Source of the DNA: Pyxicephalus adspersus | Lineage: Eukaryota; Chordata; Amphibia; Anura; Pyxicephalidae | Assembly (NCBI RefSeq): GCF_032062135.1 | Contig: NC_092859.1 | Span: 33,478,853-33,542,852 of the forward strand | Length of the DNA stretch: 64,000 bases | Direction of reading: 5' to 3' | Shown: positions 1 to 13,292 of the stretch, one piece after another | Numbering within the stretch: position 1 is the stretch's first letter | Layout of the letters: the number at the start of each line of letters is the position of its first letter | Notes under the pieces: model-generated | Told to the model about the DNA's origin: nothing | What the model saw: the letters and a program-made list of their open reading frames with translations, nothing else | Databases searched by the model: none | Position numbers and translations under genes: made by a program

Positions 1-1239
1 CAACTACCTAAAGCCCTGGTATGTAATATATTGCTAATATATTTTCTATCCCCCTTACCCAAGTTACTTACAGCAAGACTCTGTATTTTTTCCATGCCAC
101 TACAAATCCAATTCCCATAATTCTGTGACTGTATCAGCACACTGCTTCATTGTCTCACATTGCAGAGTAGTTTGCTTTCATTGCATGACTGTATTTACCT
201 TTCTGATAAAATGGAAAATGAACAGGGAGAGGGTGTCATCTGGTGGCTGAACAATCAGAGGGCACTGTATGCATTCAGACTTTCTAACAGGAGAACTTCT
301 TTATACCGGTAGTTGTATATTAGTTTTAGTGTTGCTGATCCACAATGGGAAAGCTAAGGTATCAAAAAATAAAATGCTGAAAAACATGTAAAGCATGTGC
401 AGAATATAATGCAAGGGGTATGGCAGGAAATAGTTTGAGAATGGCAGTATGTTGAGCTAAGAAGTCAAGGCTGGTTTTAGATGAATTGGGGCCCTAGGCA
501 AGAATCAAAATTGACTCCACTTGGCTGCAATAGAGCACACCATTGTGATAGAGTACAGAATACTTTGCTCCCCATGTTAGTTAACAGTTTAAGTAAAACA
601 GTCTATACATGTTTGGGCAGGGGGAGTAACAAATGCTTTTGGATCAGTGTTTAGTGGGAGTAACAAAATGCTCAGACATAAATGAGCGCAATAAATGCCC
701 TAGGAATAGTGCTTAATAGGATAAATAATACATACCCCAATGTGAGTCAGATTAAACCCTACTCTAGCGTAGTCAGTGGTAGGGCCTTCCCATTGCAGTG
801 ACCAGACTACAGTCAACCAATGGTCCATAACTTGTCCAAGGGTTTAAGTTCCTGGGGTGGAGCGAACCCTTGGCAATTTCCCCACTCGAAATCCCAGCCC
901 TGAGAAGAGTAGTAAGGTTTTAGCAGAATGACTTCTTTTAAGCTTTTTGCAACACTGTCAACCACTGTTAGTTACAAAAAGTTTGCAGGTTTTATAACCT
1001 TCAGTTTGAAATCTTCCACAACATTTTATTGGGATTCAAATCAGGGCTGGGGCTAGACTAGTCCGTAACCCCCATTATCTTCACTGTAAGCTATTCTGTG
1101 ATGGATTTGCTATTATGCTTCAGGTCATTATGTTTGGAAAGATCTATTTCCACCTTAATTTTCAACTTTTGGACAGATAGCTTCACATTCTCATCAAGTA
1201 CACTAATATATGTTGCTAAATATATAGTTGACTAAATGA
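1..1239. other. Non-coding stretch
   Basis: No gene recognised. 470-920 contains phrases such as GGGGCCCTAGGCAAGAATCA that may be old repeat sequence, but no ends were found. Confidence 0.5.
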
Positions 1240-1640
1240 CCCTATGATACCCAGACCCTAAAGCAGCAAAGCAACCCCAAACCATACCATTTCCACCATG
1301 ATGCGTCACAGTTGGTATGAGGCTCCTAAAATGCTGTCTTCAATTTGTGCCAAATTTATAATCCTAATTCTGCCATAGACAACTCTACCTTCCTTTTTCA
1401 GGTGATGGCACATTGTTCCTATATTGCCTGGTGTATATGTTCCATAACTAACTGTAGACCTGCTTCTTTTTTTAACTGCAAAAGCTTTTTTAGTGGCACA
1501 GTTCCTATGCTTTTTAATTGTGTCCAATCTATGATCCTGATTGTAGATATATGCACTTTGACACAAACTTAAAAGACTTACTTGACACCCAATTCCGGTG
1601 CTGTAGAATAGGCTGGGGGCCTGGATGAATGGTCTATTAG
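1240..1640 (-). mobile_element. Degraded Tc1/mariner transposase relic
   Basis: On the minus strand 1320-1256 translates as LIPTVTHHGGNGMVWGCFAA, the conserved Tc1-family block around [17 protein letters not shown]. Further along, RLDTIKKHRNCATKKAF resembles the region upstream of the catalytic core. Frames are broken, no inverted ends are recognisable, and the edges are approximate. It is not functional. Confidence 0.65.
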
Positions 1641-4286
1641 GAAAGCCTGGATCACAAATCTGACTGCACAGAATCACAACTGCTTTGATAAATAAAACAA
1701 CTTGATGTCTATGGCCAGATTAGACAATGAGCTAAATGGCTGATAAAAGATTGAGTATGGGTGGCCAAAGGATATCAAATAATTTCCCTACTGAACTTCA
1801 GCTGTTATTTCCTAGTTACACTACTAAAATCATTTTCTGGTCCTCTCTAAAGGCTCCTATTTTTTATCATATGATGTATAACAGCCATGCTGTCTCTGGC
1901 TTCTCAGAAAATGTTCAGTCTAGCATGAGATCCCATTATGCATTCCTGAAATAACTGTCAAGTGTGCCAGTAACTGTCAAGCAAGCTCTCATTTATTGAC
2001 AGGTTTAAGAAAAAAAATGATCCCTTTCTAATGGCTATACAAAAATAGAGTGTGTGGACTGTAACAAGCTTTCAAATGAATAAATTCAAACTTCCCGGGA
2101 GATTGTTGTATATACTATCTTGTGCCATCCCAAACCAACTGATATGTTAACTGTTGAAGAATAAAAGGGGAACCACCTAGGCATTTGGTCACATGATCTC
2201 AGATGAAGAGCCTTTAGGGCTGATGTTTCCACAAAGCTATTGTAGCTCTGCCTAAACATTGATCCACCAAACTTAGATCATACAAACATATGGTCATGTT
2301 GTTGGTCTCTATTAGCACCAGATTTACACTTTTTTTCCCCTAGGCCGGAGCTTGTGCCCCTCCACGCCAGCATGAAAGATATAAAACTAAAGCTATGATA
2401 CAGTGTTGGCCTTTCAAATATCACTACATGCTCACTATTTCTAAACCATAGAATGTGTCATGTCAGTAGGTAGCCACCTTCTTTGAATCCCATTAACTGG
2501 ATACTTCTAGAGAAATGCAACAAGTTGTAACTCTGCACAGTGAGCAACACCAGGTATTTAGTATGGTAGCCCAATGTACAATGGTACCAATGGGCCATAC
2601 AGTGTGTGCATCAAATGCTTCTGAAAACCAATGTAATACCCTATAAATGTTGAGGTGACTTCATCAATGTGCCTGTGAAGAAAAAAGAACTTTGGGAGGT
2701 AACCAGCTGTTCCAACTACTATAGGTTGCCTGAAAAATCCAGATGGGTGAATACAAGACCAATCACACATGCACATCACCACAATTCATTATACTGTCTT
2801 ACTAAAAAAGCTAAAAAATAGGAAAATTTTATTTTAAAATATTATATTTTGAAAACAACCCCCTCCCCATTCATTCGGGGTACCTTTTTGGCATCTTGTA
2901 ACATATGCATTTTCACACATTTAGGTGAGCTGTGTCAAGGTTATTTATTCATTGTGATGGTAGGGGAACTGTACCTGAACCAATTTTGGCTCAACGGTAA
3001 AATATGTTATACATACCATTACAGCAACTCATAGAAGTGACGCCAGCCCTAATCACAGTCCTTATCCTAAAAATCACTGCATTCAGTATTTCTTCAGTGA
3101 CCTTAACCTGAGCCAAATTCCGGAATGCAGCAAAAACCTGTCCAAAGTGAGCCATCAGAGGGAAACAGCAGAGAGTAACGGAAACATCCCATACATCCTG
3201 CATTTCTACATAGGCTTTGATGCTGCATTTAACTGCATCATGTAAAACCCCACCCCCTAAATATTCTTCCTGCAATAAAACCTCATCAGATCCTGACACA
3301 GCACACTGCAACATATAGAGAATCCAGCCTGCAGCACTGGAAGTATGGTAGGTCAAATCACAATATTATAGTATCTATATAATGCATGCCAGTATTAATG
3401 TCCAATTTATTCTTATCTGACTTTAAAATCCGGTGCATTGGTTCAATATTGCGCCAAAAAGCGCTGAGTGTGCAAACTTCAGGAACCCATGTTAACTGAA
3501 CACTTGCGACAATTACAGATATAGGATTATTATGGGTTATTGCACTTTGCCTAAATAATTAGACCATAATGGTATCTTTTAAATTAAATTGCCAGGATTA
3601 TTATGTTTTAAGTATCCAGATCCACAGGAATGATTTTATTTAATTTCAAATCATTTATTTTATAGTAATGGTATATTTCTTAATTAAACCTGTGATGGAG
3701 CAGATTGCGTGCAAGAACAGCTAATACCAGAGCAGGCGCTATATTTAAAATCCCATATGCTCTTATTATGCCCTCTTAATTGGATTACTTTAAACAAATT
3801 GTTTGCTCTAATGAAAAGGTTTCTGCAGAGAGGAATGGCTGAGGCAACATGCTGATGGCAGTAGCGTGCAAGACTTGTACAAGTTTTCAAGCCATGCAAT
3901 ATTATTCTTAATCTTATTAAAAGTCTGCAGTGAAAAGTTGCAGTGCCTTTATATCATTATTAGGGGTCCAGCAAAATATTATATAGAATGATGTTTAATC
4001 TCAGATGATTTTATTGGGAAGCAAAAGCTAGTGTGTGTTATGTAACAAAAGCAGGTTAAATGTAAAGCCCAAATCAGAAGTCAAATACTTATACTTTAGC
4101 AACAATTTTCTATAAATATATAGGTGAATTTTGTACTGTCACTTTCAGTTTTTTATTTCGCCTTTTCCTTTTGTATTTTTTTCTTCTTTTTTATAAAAAA
4201 AATCAGTTTCACCTCAAAATCTCTCCAGTGTATTAGGCATAAATCGTGTTTTTTGCCAATTGTTCGGAGAAATAAAAAGTAATATT
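1641..4286. other. Non-coding stretch
   Basis: Only short chance frames. Apart from the candidate conserved block at 3650-3910, nothing stands out. Confidence 0.5.
3650..3910. promoter_or_regulatory. Candidate conserved non-coding element
   Basis: Complex, non-repetitive sequence with homeodomain-type AT motifs (TTAATTGGATTA, TTAATTAAA) mixed with balanced GC segments, unlike the neighbouring low-complexity DNA. No coding frame. This is a judgement from texture only; no alignment was possible. Confidence 0.2.
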
Positions 4287-4340
4287 TTAGGTCACCTGTA
4301 AACTTTCTGTAAACTTTCTTAGGTCACCTGTAAACTTTCT
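4287..4340 (+). repeat. Short tandem duplication, 32-bp period
   Basis: TTAGGTCACCTGTAAACTTT begins at 4287 and again at 4319; a partial GTAAACTTTCT lies between them. A related CCTGTAAAC occurs just after, at 4350. Confidence 0.8.
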
Positions 4341-4931
4341 CAATATATACCTGTAAACAGGTAAATATTGTCCAGGTGGATCACGGTTCATGTGACAAGG
4401 TGACAATACAATATGAACGTAGTTGTCCTGCTGTATCAGAACAATGACCTTTGGGGGCTTTAATGAAAGCTGCTAATGTAAAAAAAAGATTGAATTTCTT
4501 CATGTGTTAACATGTAAAGTATATGTAAATTCTAAGAGTATTTTGATGTGTTTGGGTTTCAGTCCTCACTGTATACAGTTTTCTTTAGCAGATACTTTTT
4601 GTAAATCTATTCCAATGTTTCTTACTCATAAATTATACCAGTAACAGGACTTCCAGTTTCCAGCTGCATTGGCATCTTAAAATACAGACTCTATTAGTTG
4701 ATTACTTTCTTTAAAACATCCAATTGATGGAATGCACATTCAACATAAAATGCCATCACTGGCAGGATATTTAGGCAAGAAAACCTGCAATACACTCAAT
4801 AGTGATGTGCATTAATAACTATTTAAGAATAATAATGTTCGCCTAGAGTACCTAAAACTTTAGTAGTCACATTCACTAAACCATTCCATGCACACAGTAA
4901 ATATAAAAGTCAGTCATGCGCTGTTAGACTT

Positions 4932-5155
4932 ATTGGGCCTGATATTAAAGCTCTCCAAGACTGAGGATAAACATTATCGGTGAACCTGGGTGATCCAAAA
5001 AATCTGGAATGAATCTGGTCCAGAATTGAAAACATTTGCTAACAAATAGCAAATGATTTTTGGAAGTCCATTCCAGGTTTGCTGGATCACCCAGGTTCAC
5101 CAATATAAGTGTATCCTCTTCAGCCTTGGTGAGCTTTAATAAATTAGACCCATTG
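4932..5155. mobile_element. Fold-back MITE of about 220 bp
   Basis: The two halves are inverse of each other: TATTAAAGCTCTCCAAG at the left against the inverse of CTTGGTGAGCTTTAATAAAT at the right, and GGTGAACCTGGGTGATCC against GGATCACCCAGGTTCACC. Only the central 60-70 bp are unpaired. The open frames on both strands here arise from the palindrome and are not genes. It resembles a MITE common in ranid sequence (from memory). Confidence 0.8.
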
Positions 5156-5263
5156 TCTGTAATTAAAAGTTTGGTCCTAGCCTTGCTCATTAAGTGTGCA
5201 GCTTCTGGCCAAACTGCCCTGCTTGTAGACAATTTTCACCGCTGTATCATCTGCTGTCTTTAA

Positions 5264-5290
5264 AATTTCCATGAGACTTTCATGGAAATT
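5264..5290. repeat. Perfect 11-bp hairpin
   Basis: AATTTCCATGA (5264-5274) and its inverse TCATGGAAATT (5280-5290) surround a 5-nt loop. No repeat or gene context explains it. Confidence 0.7.
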
Positions 5291-5914
5291 AGTCCCCCGC
5301 AGGAGTACAGCATCAGCGAATTACTGGCCGATTTCTGTCTGCAGTCAAGGTAACCCTAATTCTGTTTGATGAAATAAACACAAGTCACTGCTAAAACTTT
5401 GCTTTTTTTAATAATAATTTGTTAGGGGTGTCGTTGCTGTATGTAAGGCAAGAAAACTGTAAAATGAAAAAAGAATTAATTAAACACCCTGTGCACTGAC
5501 AGTGTATATCAAACACGACATTCAGGTGACCCTTTAAACTGCAAATAAACTTTTTGTTATCGAACACTTCCTGTCTACCCAGTAACAAAAAGTATACGTT
5601 TTTTTGATTTTCCTGAGTTTTCACATACCTTAAAATCATCCATTGCACATGCGGGAAATCTTGCACTGTGTCATCAGGGGTCCAGGAAGAGATAGCTGAA
5701 TTCCAATTATACCAAGAAGGAAAATAGAGGTGCAGGACATAAGAAATGGGAAAACAGGGAAAAGCAAAGTAGAACTGCTGTGAACGTAAGTATTTGTTAA
5801 AAAAAATCATAGTTACATGGTTAAATTTAATTTTAAAGAAATCTAAAAGTTGAGCTGACATTTCCCAATTGTCACTGATGTTTGAGGGAAATGGAAATTT
5901 TTTTTTTGGTAATC

Positions 5915-5976
<62 letters not shown>

Positions 5977-7671
5977 CGAACATTTTGCCACTGTAAGACT
6001 ATGCCTGCAAAATGTCTTTACATGTTGTTTTAGCCATGTCTGACTATCCCAGGACACAAGTTGATGAACTCAGCATCAGCAGTAATCCAGCAGAGCTGTC
6101 TGGTAAAAGTAGTCATGAGACTCTGTGCAGACTCTAAGCACACCGACCATTTACCATTGCAGAGGTATATTACACAGGGTAAATTTAAATAGGATCAAAA
6201 CAGGTTACTGAGTCCAGCAGGGGATAATGAGGCTCCAAAATCTTTCTCAAGGAGGATTTAAGTGTTAGATTGTTAGTGCCAAGTTAGTGGCTGGGTTCAA
6301 ATGACGAAAGACACATGGTTCAGTAAGCATGGGCAAGGACACTGCATATTGTTTATGGCACACTTGGACTCAGGCTTTTGGCATGGAGAAGAATTGCTGG
6401 AACAGGTGGTGCATCCACATTTCTTGTCTGATTAGGACCTCACATGAACAATAAAATCCCTCTCAAAGCACCCCAGAACCTATGCAACATTCCTGAATTG
6501 GTATTAGTAGATAACATGACAAATAAATTATGAGGTCAATTCAGCATGAGATCCTTCTAAGATCTTGGCTGGCTGCCCTCTTCTTTCATTCAGGAGGACA
6601 TGGACTCCCTGGTACAGCCTGGGACATTGAGATTGATGATTAGTCCCGGTGCTTTCTATTTTCCTTTCCCAATGATCTGTTGGCAGTCATTAGCATAGAA
6701 GACATCATAACTCCTAGAGAAACCCTAACCCCATGTCAGGCACTAGACAGGTTACTTGATTTCCCAAAAATGTGTCAGTAAGGTGCAGTTGGAACTAGAT
6801 CATGTTCCTGATGTATAGGAGCACATAAGTTGTGTCTTTAGGGTTGCATGCAGAGTGGACCTGTGTCACGTAATCAATAATCTATCCAGCAGAATAGTCA
6901 GCCATACCCTTCAATTGTTGCTACCTGGTGTGAAAAGCACTTGATTTACTAGCGTGCCTTCTGCTCATGTAATGTCCGGGAGGGCCTTTGGTGCAGCAGG
7001 TGGAATTGGTGACTAAAAATCACCTGGATCGCAGTGGACTACCAAAAACCAACTGCAAATGTCCTGATCAAATCAATATGTTTATTTTATGTACATTTAA
7101 TTAAATAAAGACTAAATGCTTTTGGGTATAGGAATACAACAGGGAGTTACATTGCATCCAGGAAGAATGAGTATGATGTTTTGGGTGCAAGGTGCCTATA
7201 ATATATACAGTATATATTTATATTAGTGTGCAGATCTGTAGACGCAGGCAGGGCACATAGTAAAATGTATGCCAATCAAAGGTCGGTAACAACATAAAAA
7301 AACATAAATTAGAGCAATAGCAATAGCTATCTTCACTAATTGTACACTGAATGAATCAGGTTTAACTGCTGAGAATTGGGGATTTCCTGGACCCACTTAT
7401 ACAAGTGACAAATATCTATTCTATTTTGGAAAAGCAGACTTCCAGTCTGGAGTTTGGGATTGTTGAATTCGAAGATTAAGACTGGGACTTGATCCAAGGC
7501 TTCAGATGTGATGTGAGCCATTAATATTCTGATAGTGGAAATGCATGATGAGCAGGGATGAAACTGTTGATATGAATGCAGAAGTGAATATTGTGTCAGT
7601 TTGTGGGGTATATTCCTTTTCCATCTTTTTCATTACATGTTCACAGAATCATAAAAATAAAATATATAGTA
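5291..7671. other. Non-coding stretch with microsatellite
   Basis: The 156-codon minus-strand frame at 5391-5861 has no domain and is AT-rich chance sequence. The (TA)n(TG)n array is at 5914. Nothing else recognised. Confidence 0.5.
5914..5976. repeat. (TA)n(TG)n compound microsatellite
   Basis: About 13 TA units run straight into about 17 TG units. Alternating purine-pyrimidine, with Z-DNA potential. A T-run precedes it at 5899-5907. Confidence 0.95.
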
Positions 7672-8690
7672 ATGTGAAAAAATAAAGTACACCCTCTTTC
7701 AAATCCAAGGTTTTAAGTCTCAGGAAATAAAAATCCACCATATCGCTATTTATTTAACAAAAATCGAGTTGCCATGTTTGAAAAATACCCCCCCCCCCTA
7801 TGATTCAATAGCTTGTGGAACCACCTTTAGCAACGACAATGTGAAGTAGTTGTTTTTTTTTTGTATGACTTTTCACAGCCTCTCATATCATGAATTTTGT
7901 CCCACTCTTGTTTACAGCATTGCTTCAGTTCATGGGGGCATTCATTTATTCACAGCTCTATTAAAGCTCTGCCTTAGCAATTTGATTGGTTTAAGGTCTG
8001 GACTTTGACTGGGCCATTGCAAAACCATCATTCTTTTCTTTTTCAGCCTCTCTGGAGGAGTTCATGGTTGACTCAATGAAAACAAGGTGCCCAGTCCCTG
8101 TGGCTGCAAAACAAGCCCAAATTATCACCACTCCACCACCATGCTTTACAGTTGGTATACTGTAAGGTGTTGATATGGCTAGGTATCTCCACTTTGGTCT
8201 CATCTGTCCAAAGGACATTGTATCTGAACAAACCACAATGGTTCTGAAAGAAATATGCAAACCTAAGTCATGTTGCCATGTTGTTTTCAGGGATGAGCAG
8301 CAAAAATTTCACCACTAAGATTATTGATGATGTCTTTCCCCTTTGGCATTGCGGTAACACACATCTGTATGCTACAGACCAGTAAACACTCCCAAAACTT
8401 CCTCTTTTATAGATATTGTCACACTTGCTGATGGTCAATTAATAAAGTACAAATAATCCAGCCCCTGTTGCAACTTACTTTATTCCTATGGAAGTGGTAA
8501 GGGTATGCCTAATTTTTTGCACACTGCTTCTGCAATTTAACTAGTCTTTGTTAAATAAACAATGACACAGTGTGATATGTCATGTGTTGTTGTTCATCTG
8601 AGGTTGCATTTACGCCTTTTTGAACCCTGCTAAGAACCAGATGATGTTTTTATTATGTCCTGATATATAAAACCTTAGGATTGGAAGATG
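7672..8690 (-). mobile_element. Tc1/mariner element relic with internal deletion
   Basis: On the minus strand a frame near 8260-7991 encodes [20 protein letters not shown] followed by [14 protein letters not shown], a textbook Tc1-family stretch. It then jumps to unrelated-looking residues: the segment with the second catalytic Asp (DNDPKH type) is missing. GTACACCCTCTTTCAA at 7688 resembles the terminal repeat of this family. The element is about 1 kb against about 1.6 kb for intact ones. A C-run lies at 7787-7798. It cannot transpose. Confidence 0.85.
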
Positions 8691-10587
8691 GTTTATCTAT
8701 TACTTTCATTTATTTGTATTTCTGTCTACTACTTCTTTTAAATTACATGGAATATATGTGATATCTAATTAGCTGTTCATGAAAACAGGACTTAGCGATT
8801 ACAATGCATTGGAAATGGAAAAGTTAAATTTACCCCTTTATAAATCCTTTGAAAGGTCAGCCTGTTTATATATTCAGTACACAGAGCTCGTGGTCATATT
8901 CTTAGCATATTCTTAGTATTCTCAGCACGCTGTGCTCTGACAGTATTTTTACTTATTTATTATATTTATATATAATTATTTCTCATTGTAATGGTTACAC
9001 TCAGGAAACGTTTATCTACTTGAATCTGAAAAGCTGGAAATCTGCTGGATATTAAGGGACTGTGCCTTTGCAGAATAATTCGGATTTATACTGTGGGCTC
9101 CCTCCAGTGGAAGCATGAGTAAATCACAATTGTATTACCGAATAGATACAAACAGCATTGCAAAAAGTTTAGAGTCTAGGTGATAGCATTAACTCGTTGC
9201 CTTTTTAAAAGTCTGCATGAATAAATTTTACTGACATTTTGCAATATATACCAACAGTATAAATATATATATATTTTTTTATATCTTAAATCTATCTGTT
9301 AAATCTATCCTTAAACTCCAAGTTCAATGATTTGGTAGTCTTCTTTTCCTCAGTGATTAAACTGCAGCATTGTAACTTTGTAGCAAATCTCAGTATATGA
9401 GGCACTAACAGAGGCTAATCTGTGTTAGACACACAGTGAACACAGGCAAGAGCTGCAAAGCATTTATCTTAACTTGTCCTCTCTGAGTTGATATCTAACT
9501 TTGGAAAATACATGCTGACACTAGATGAACAAAAATGACTTTGTCCTTCTGTAAAGAAATGCATTTCTAGGTATTATCATACAAAGTGCTTTATATATGT
9601 TATAATGATACATTACTTAGCATGCATGTACTTACCATGAAACGCATATCTCATGCTCAGCCCACCTCCAGCTACTAAAAATGTAAGTTCTTCAAACTAG
9701 TACTTTCGTTGGGCATTACCTCAGCATCTACATTTATGAGCATATTTAGAATACTTACACTATAGTTGCAAAGAAAACAAAGGCAGCAAGAACATTCTTA
9801 TAGCTTTTTATTAGGAAATTGATATAGATCATATAAAAGTAACCATACAGAGGCATTTATGCATCATGAGTTCTATTGGAAAGTTGCTGTGTTAACTTTT
9901 CCCCAGCTTTTAGGAGCTCAGTCTTATAGAAACAAGTGGCCATCTGGGAGGATTGACGAATGCAATTGAAATGTAAAGAATGTAAATTAGCTGCTTGTTT
10001 TTCCTGTACTAATCAGTGAATGGGTGAACACTACAGTAGTATTTGAGTTCTTAGTCTTCTATACTTGCTTAGCTGTTGGTGACCTACAAAATATCAATAT
10101 CCCCTTAAGGGGGTTATTGCCAGGTGCTGTTGGTTTGGACGTTTTTTTGGACTGTGTGGCAAAGTTTTGCTCATGGAAACCTGTATGGAGACAAAAAAGT
10201 TTGCTGCTTTGAATTTTGGTGCAATTCTTGGTTGTCAAACATTCAGCCAGTAAAGTCAGATATCAATCAAGGCACCGGATCTGCAAACATGTTCCAGGTC
10301 AGTTAAATGCTAGAAGCCAGGGTACCAGCAAACCAGCCAGGCAACTAGCTTAGTACAGAAGGTGTGAGAATTACCTTTTAATTGACTGTCTACACATGCC
10401 AATTAAAAAAACAAAAAAACATTAAAATTGTTATTAATTACTCCTAGATATAGTAAATAAGAGAAATCTCTCCAGCATTCCACACTCCGGGTGTTCATAA
10501 AATTCTCTTTTTTTGTTTAATTGCATTTTGATTGGTTGTAGGGTTGGTTTATTGGAGTCTGGCTTGTCAATCAATTACAAGCATGCA
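8691..10587. other. Non-coding stretch
   Basis: AT-rich unique-looking DNA; no gene, repeat end or structured motif recognised. Confidence 0.5.
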
Positions 10588-10813
10588 GAGCAATCTTTCT
10601 CAACCCCTGAGGAACCTGTAAAATAATTTATCAGGTCCTAGAGACCCCCTGCTAAAACCATTTAATTGGGGGTCAGTGAAAAAAAGCCTCTTTATCTGGT
10701 GGGCAGTGGAAACAATACCCCCTAGAGTACCACTTTTATAGACAACTAAAAACACCATTAGACCTCTGGAAGAACCATGGGGTTCCACAAACCCTTGGTT
10801 GAAAATGGCTGAG
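10588..10813 (+). mobile_element. MITE, family A, complete copy
   Basis: The inverted ends GAGCAATCTTTCTCAACCCC and (inverse of the right end) CAGCCATTTTCAACCAAGGG pair imperfectly, followed by GAGGAACC and its mirror GGTTCC. The interior has CCCTGCTAAAACCATTTAAT and GTGGGCAGTGGAAACAATAC. About 226 bp, with no coding content. Other copies: 17971-18990, 26611-26650, 52948-53020, 53288-53575. Confidence 0.7.
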
Positions 10814-12048
10814 GCAAAGGACCTCTGAACTCACTAGCCACACATGTCTGGCCCTCAGGAAATAGTGAGGTATGTAAGTCTAGCCTGAGGCCTGAATATT
10901 TCTGGTTTCAAAAAAGCAATAGAGCAATAAAAAGGGTATGACATAAAATTACTGTTTTCAGAACTTTTTCTGTTGAGTGTTCGGCCCAACTCTCAGCATG
11001 TGTACATTCCTACTGAGCGTACAGGGTTTGGGTCTTCTGGCTTTCCACATTTCACCGATCTTTGACAATGTAATGACCTGGATAATTTTTGTTCCACCCT
11101 AACAGCCTCTGTGCAAATTAAATCCAGCGTATCTGGCTGATTCTTCCACAGCAGGAACTAACAATCTGTGCCAAATTCCACAAGAAGTTGGAGCGGTGGA
11201 GAAAGCACATTAATACCACTGAAATTTTAACTCCAACCTGCTGAAAAAGTGATGCAATGATTACAATTCACCCTCTAATCCAACAGATTTGTCTGCTAAT
11301 TACTGAAAATGTGCTAATTCTGCCAAATGCACTTTTTTCAACCACACATTGCATCCCTTGCATCCCAGAAATTGTTAAAGGCAGATTTTGGGTCTGTATG
11401 GTAGCCCCATATTTATCATCATACCTGTGAACATTAAAAAGTCAGCAAGTATGAGATCCCCTGGGAGGAGAAATAGAGGGAATAGTTGTAGGGGGCAGAG
11501 GGGAGTGGATAGTGAATAGTCTTCTAAATGAACAGTGCTAACTTATATGTAGCCAAAATAAAAACAATTCTATTAATACATGGCCTACAGACAGGTAATT
11601 TATAGAAAATGCAGGCCCTAAAGCCCAACTGAAGCTTATTTTTTTTTTTACTCTAATCGTGTACTCGCTACTAAAACTTGTTTTTCAGTAGGGGTTGAAA
11701 TAACTTATGCTGGCAGCAAGCTGGAGAACCAACACAAAGCAAAGTGATCAAGGTCAAGGGCTGACGTGTGGTCTGCCCATTGCTCAAATGAATAGCCCAT
11801 CCGTCAGTGCTGTTGATGTAAACACTGAGCAGGAGGGGTAGTGGGGCTTTGAGGACCTCGGACACCTAGGATTCTGCATTGTGTGCATAAGCGGTGGTCT
11901 AACTTTCCAGTGCGTTGTCAACACAAAGTATTTGAATCCTTGCTTGCAGCACAATAGTTCAATGAATAAAAAAAGAATGCCACATTTATTACTGTATATT
12001 CACCTTGACTGCATTTCAATAACAGTAAACAGGAAGCTTCAACTGTGC
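10814..12048. other. Non-coding stretch, possibly part repeat
   Basis: 11620-11970 has AAAGCCCAACTGAAGCTTAT and two copies of AACACAAAG, which hint at an old MITE, but its ends could not be placed. No gene. Confidence 0.4.
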
Positions 12049-12176
12049 TTTAAGGACACACATTACATTAAATGTATTGGCCCTGAAGGCCACCTATTAC
12101 AATAAATAACCTAGCCTTTAACGCTACCCAGTACAATAAATATAATGCCCATTAAGGCCACCCATTACATTTAAAA
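12049..12176 (+). repeat. Four-copy 34-bp minisatellite
   Basis: Related units start at about 12049, 12083, 12117 and 12151 (spacing 34). Each has an AAGGCCACC-ATTACAATAAAT-like core, diverged between units. Short ATG frames through it are incidental. Confidence 0.75.
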
Positions 12177-12292
12177 TCTAAGATGGAAGCATATAATATA
12201 TGACTTTCAAAGGAAAAATTAAGACTGGCGTATAGGTTTGTACAGTTTGTGACCGATACCTTTTAACCACCAAGGATCTTGAGAACTGCATA

Positions 12293-12325
12293 TTTTTATT
12301 ATTATTATTATTATTATTATTAATA
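12293..12325. repeat. (ATT)n microsatellite
   Basis: About nine ATT/TTA units in a row, probably polymorphic. Confidence 0.9.
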
Positions 12326-13269
12326 TTTAGACAAGTAGACAAGTAGTTAACATTTTCCATTCTCTCTCTTGGCTCTCTCTGAATTACAAGCTGACATTTC
12401 ACCTGTCAAACAAAATTGATTGGGAATAAAAGTTACATTTAGAAAGTGAGAAGTGGAAAAAAATAATAAATGACACGTACAGCTGGAAGGAGAGAATCCA
12501 AGAGGCCGAGCTTGGTACCATCTGTTCATACAAGTTTTGATGAGGTACGAACCTATACTTCTTTCATTTTTAACAGGGTGAAGTCATTAGTAGCATCTGA
12601 TGTTAAACAGCCTTTTAAAAAAATAAGAGAAGAGTGAATGGTTTATATCCAGCTTTCGGGAAATGATTTTCAAGGAATGCTTATACCAGATGTCTTCACG
12701 CTTTGCTTTGTGATCTAACTACTGCGATAGCAATGAGTAATTTGTCTCCTTTTCACTCTCATTCTCCCCCTTGCTTGGTCTTGCTACTGCTTCTAGAACA
12801 GACCAGGAGTCATTCCATTTTCCAAAGATAAACTTGCTTAAAAAAGGTTATCGACATAGCTTACACATACATGTTTTTGAGTATGGTATTTGTATGCAAT
12901 TTGGTATGTTTGTAGACATGGTTTGATGTCTTTTAGGGTTTTAAAAATATACCAAAAATTAAAAATAAAACCTCTAGTATATTGGCAGCTCATTAAAAAA
13001 AAAATGATAGTGCATTTTTACATGGGTAAGAATTCACCACATTAGACTGAGACCACCTATAAGCCTATTACATGAAAATTAAAATCTTGGAGTTTTCCAT
13101 ATATAAATAACACAATGCTTCCAGTATTACCACTGACACAAAAAAGAGACATTTTATTTTTGCCAGTTTTTCAAAATTTTAAAGACTGCAGGTTGATATT
13201 GTTAGATCATTCTTTAAATGTTATTACAATGTTACAATGTTATTACAAAAAGCTCTATATAGTAAATAA

Positions 13270-13292
13270 TTATATATATATATATATATATA
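13270..13292. repeat. (TA)n microsatellite
   Basis: Eleven uninterrupted TA units. Confidence 0.9.

Noticed and set aside
240..255. CTCF-like CCACCAGATGAC (minus strand)
   Set aside because: A core position is mismatched and no flanking motif supports it.
4945..5263. Overlapping frames on both strands
   Set aside because: Produced by the fold-back MITE; the peptides mirror the palindrome.
5391..5861. 156-codon minus-strand frame
   Set aside because: Phe/Ile/Asn-rich translation typical of AT-rich non-coding DNA.
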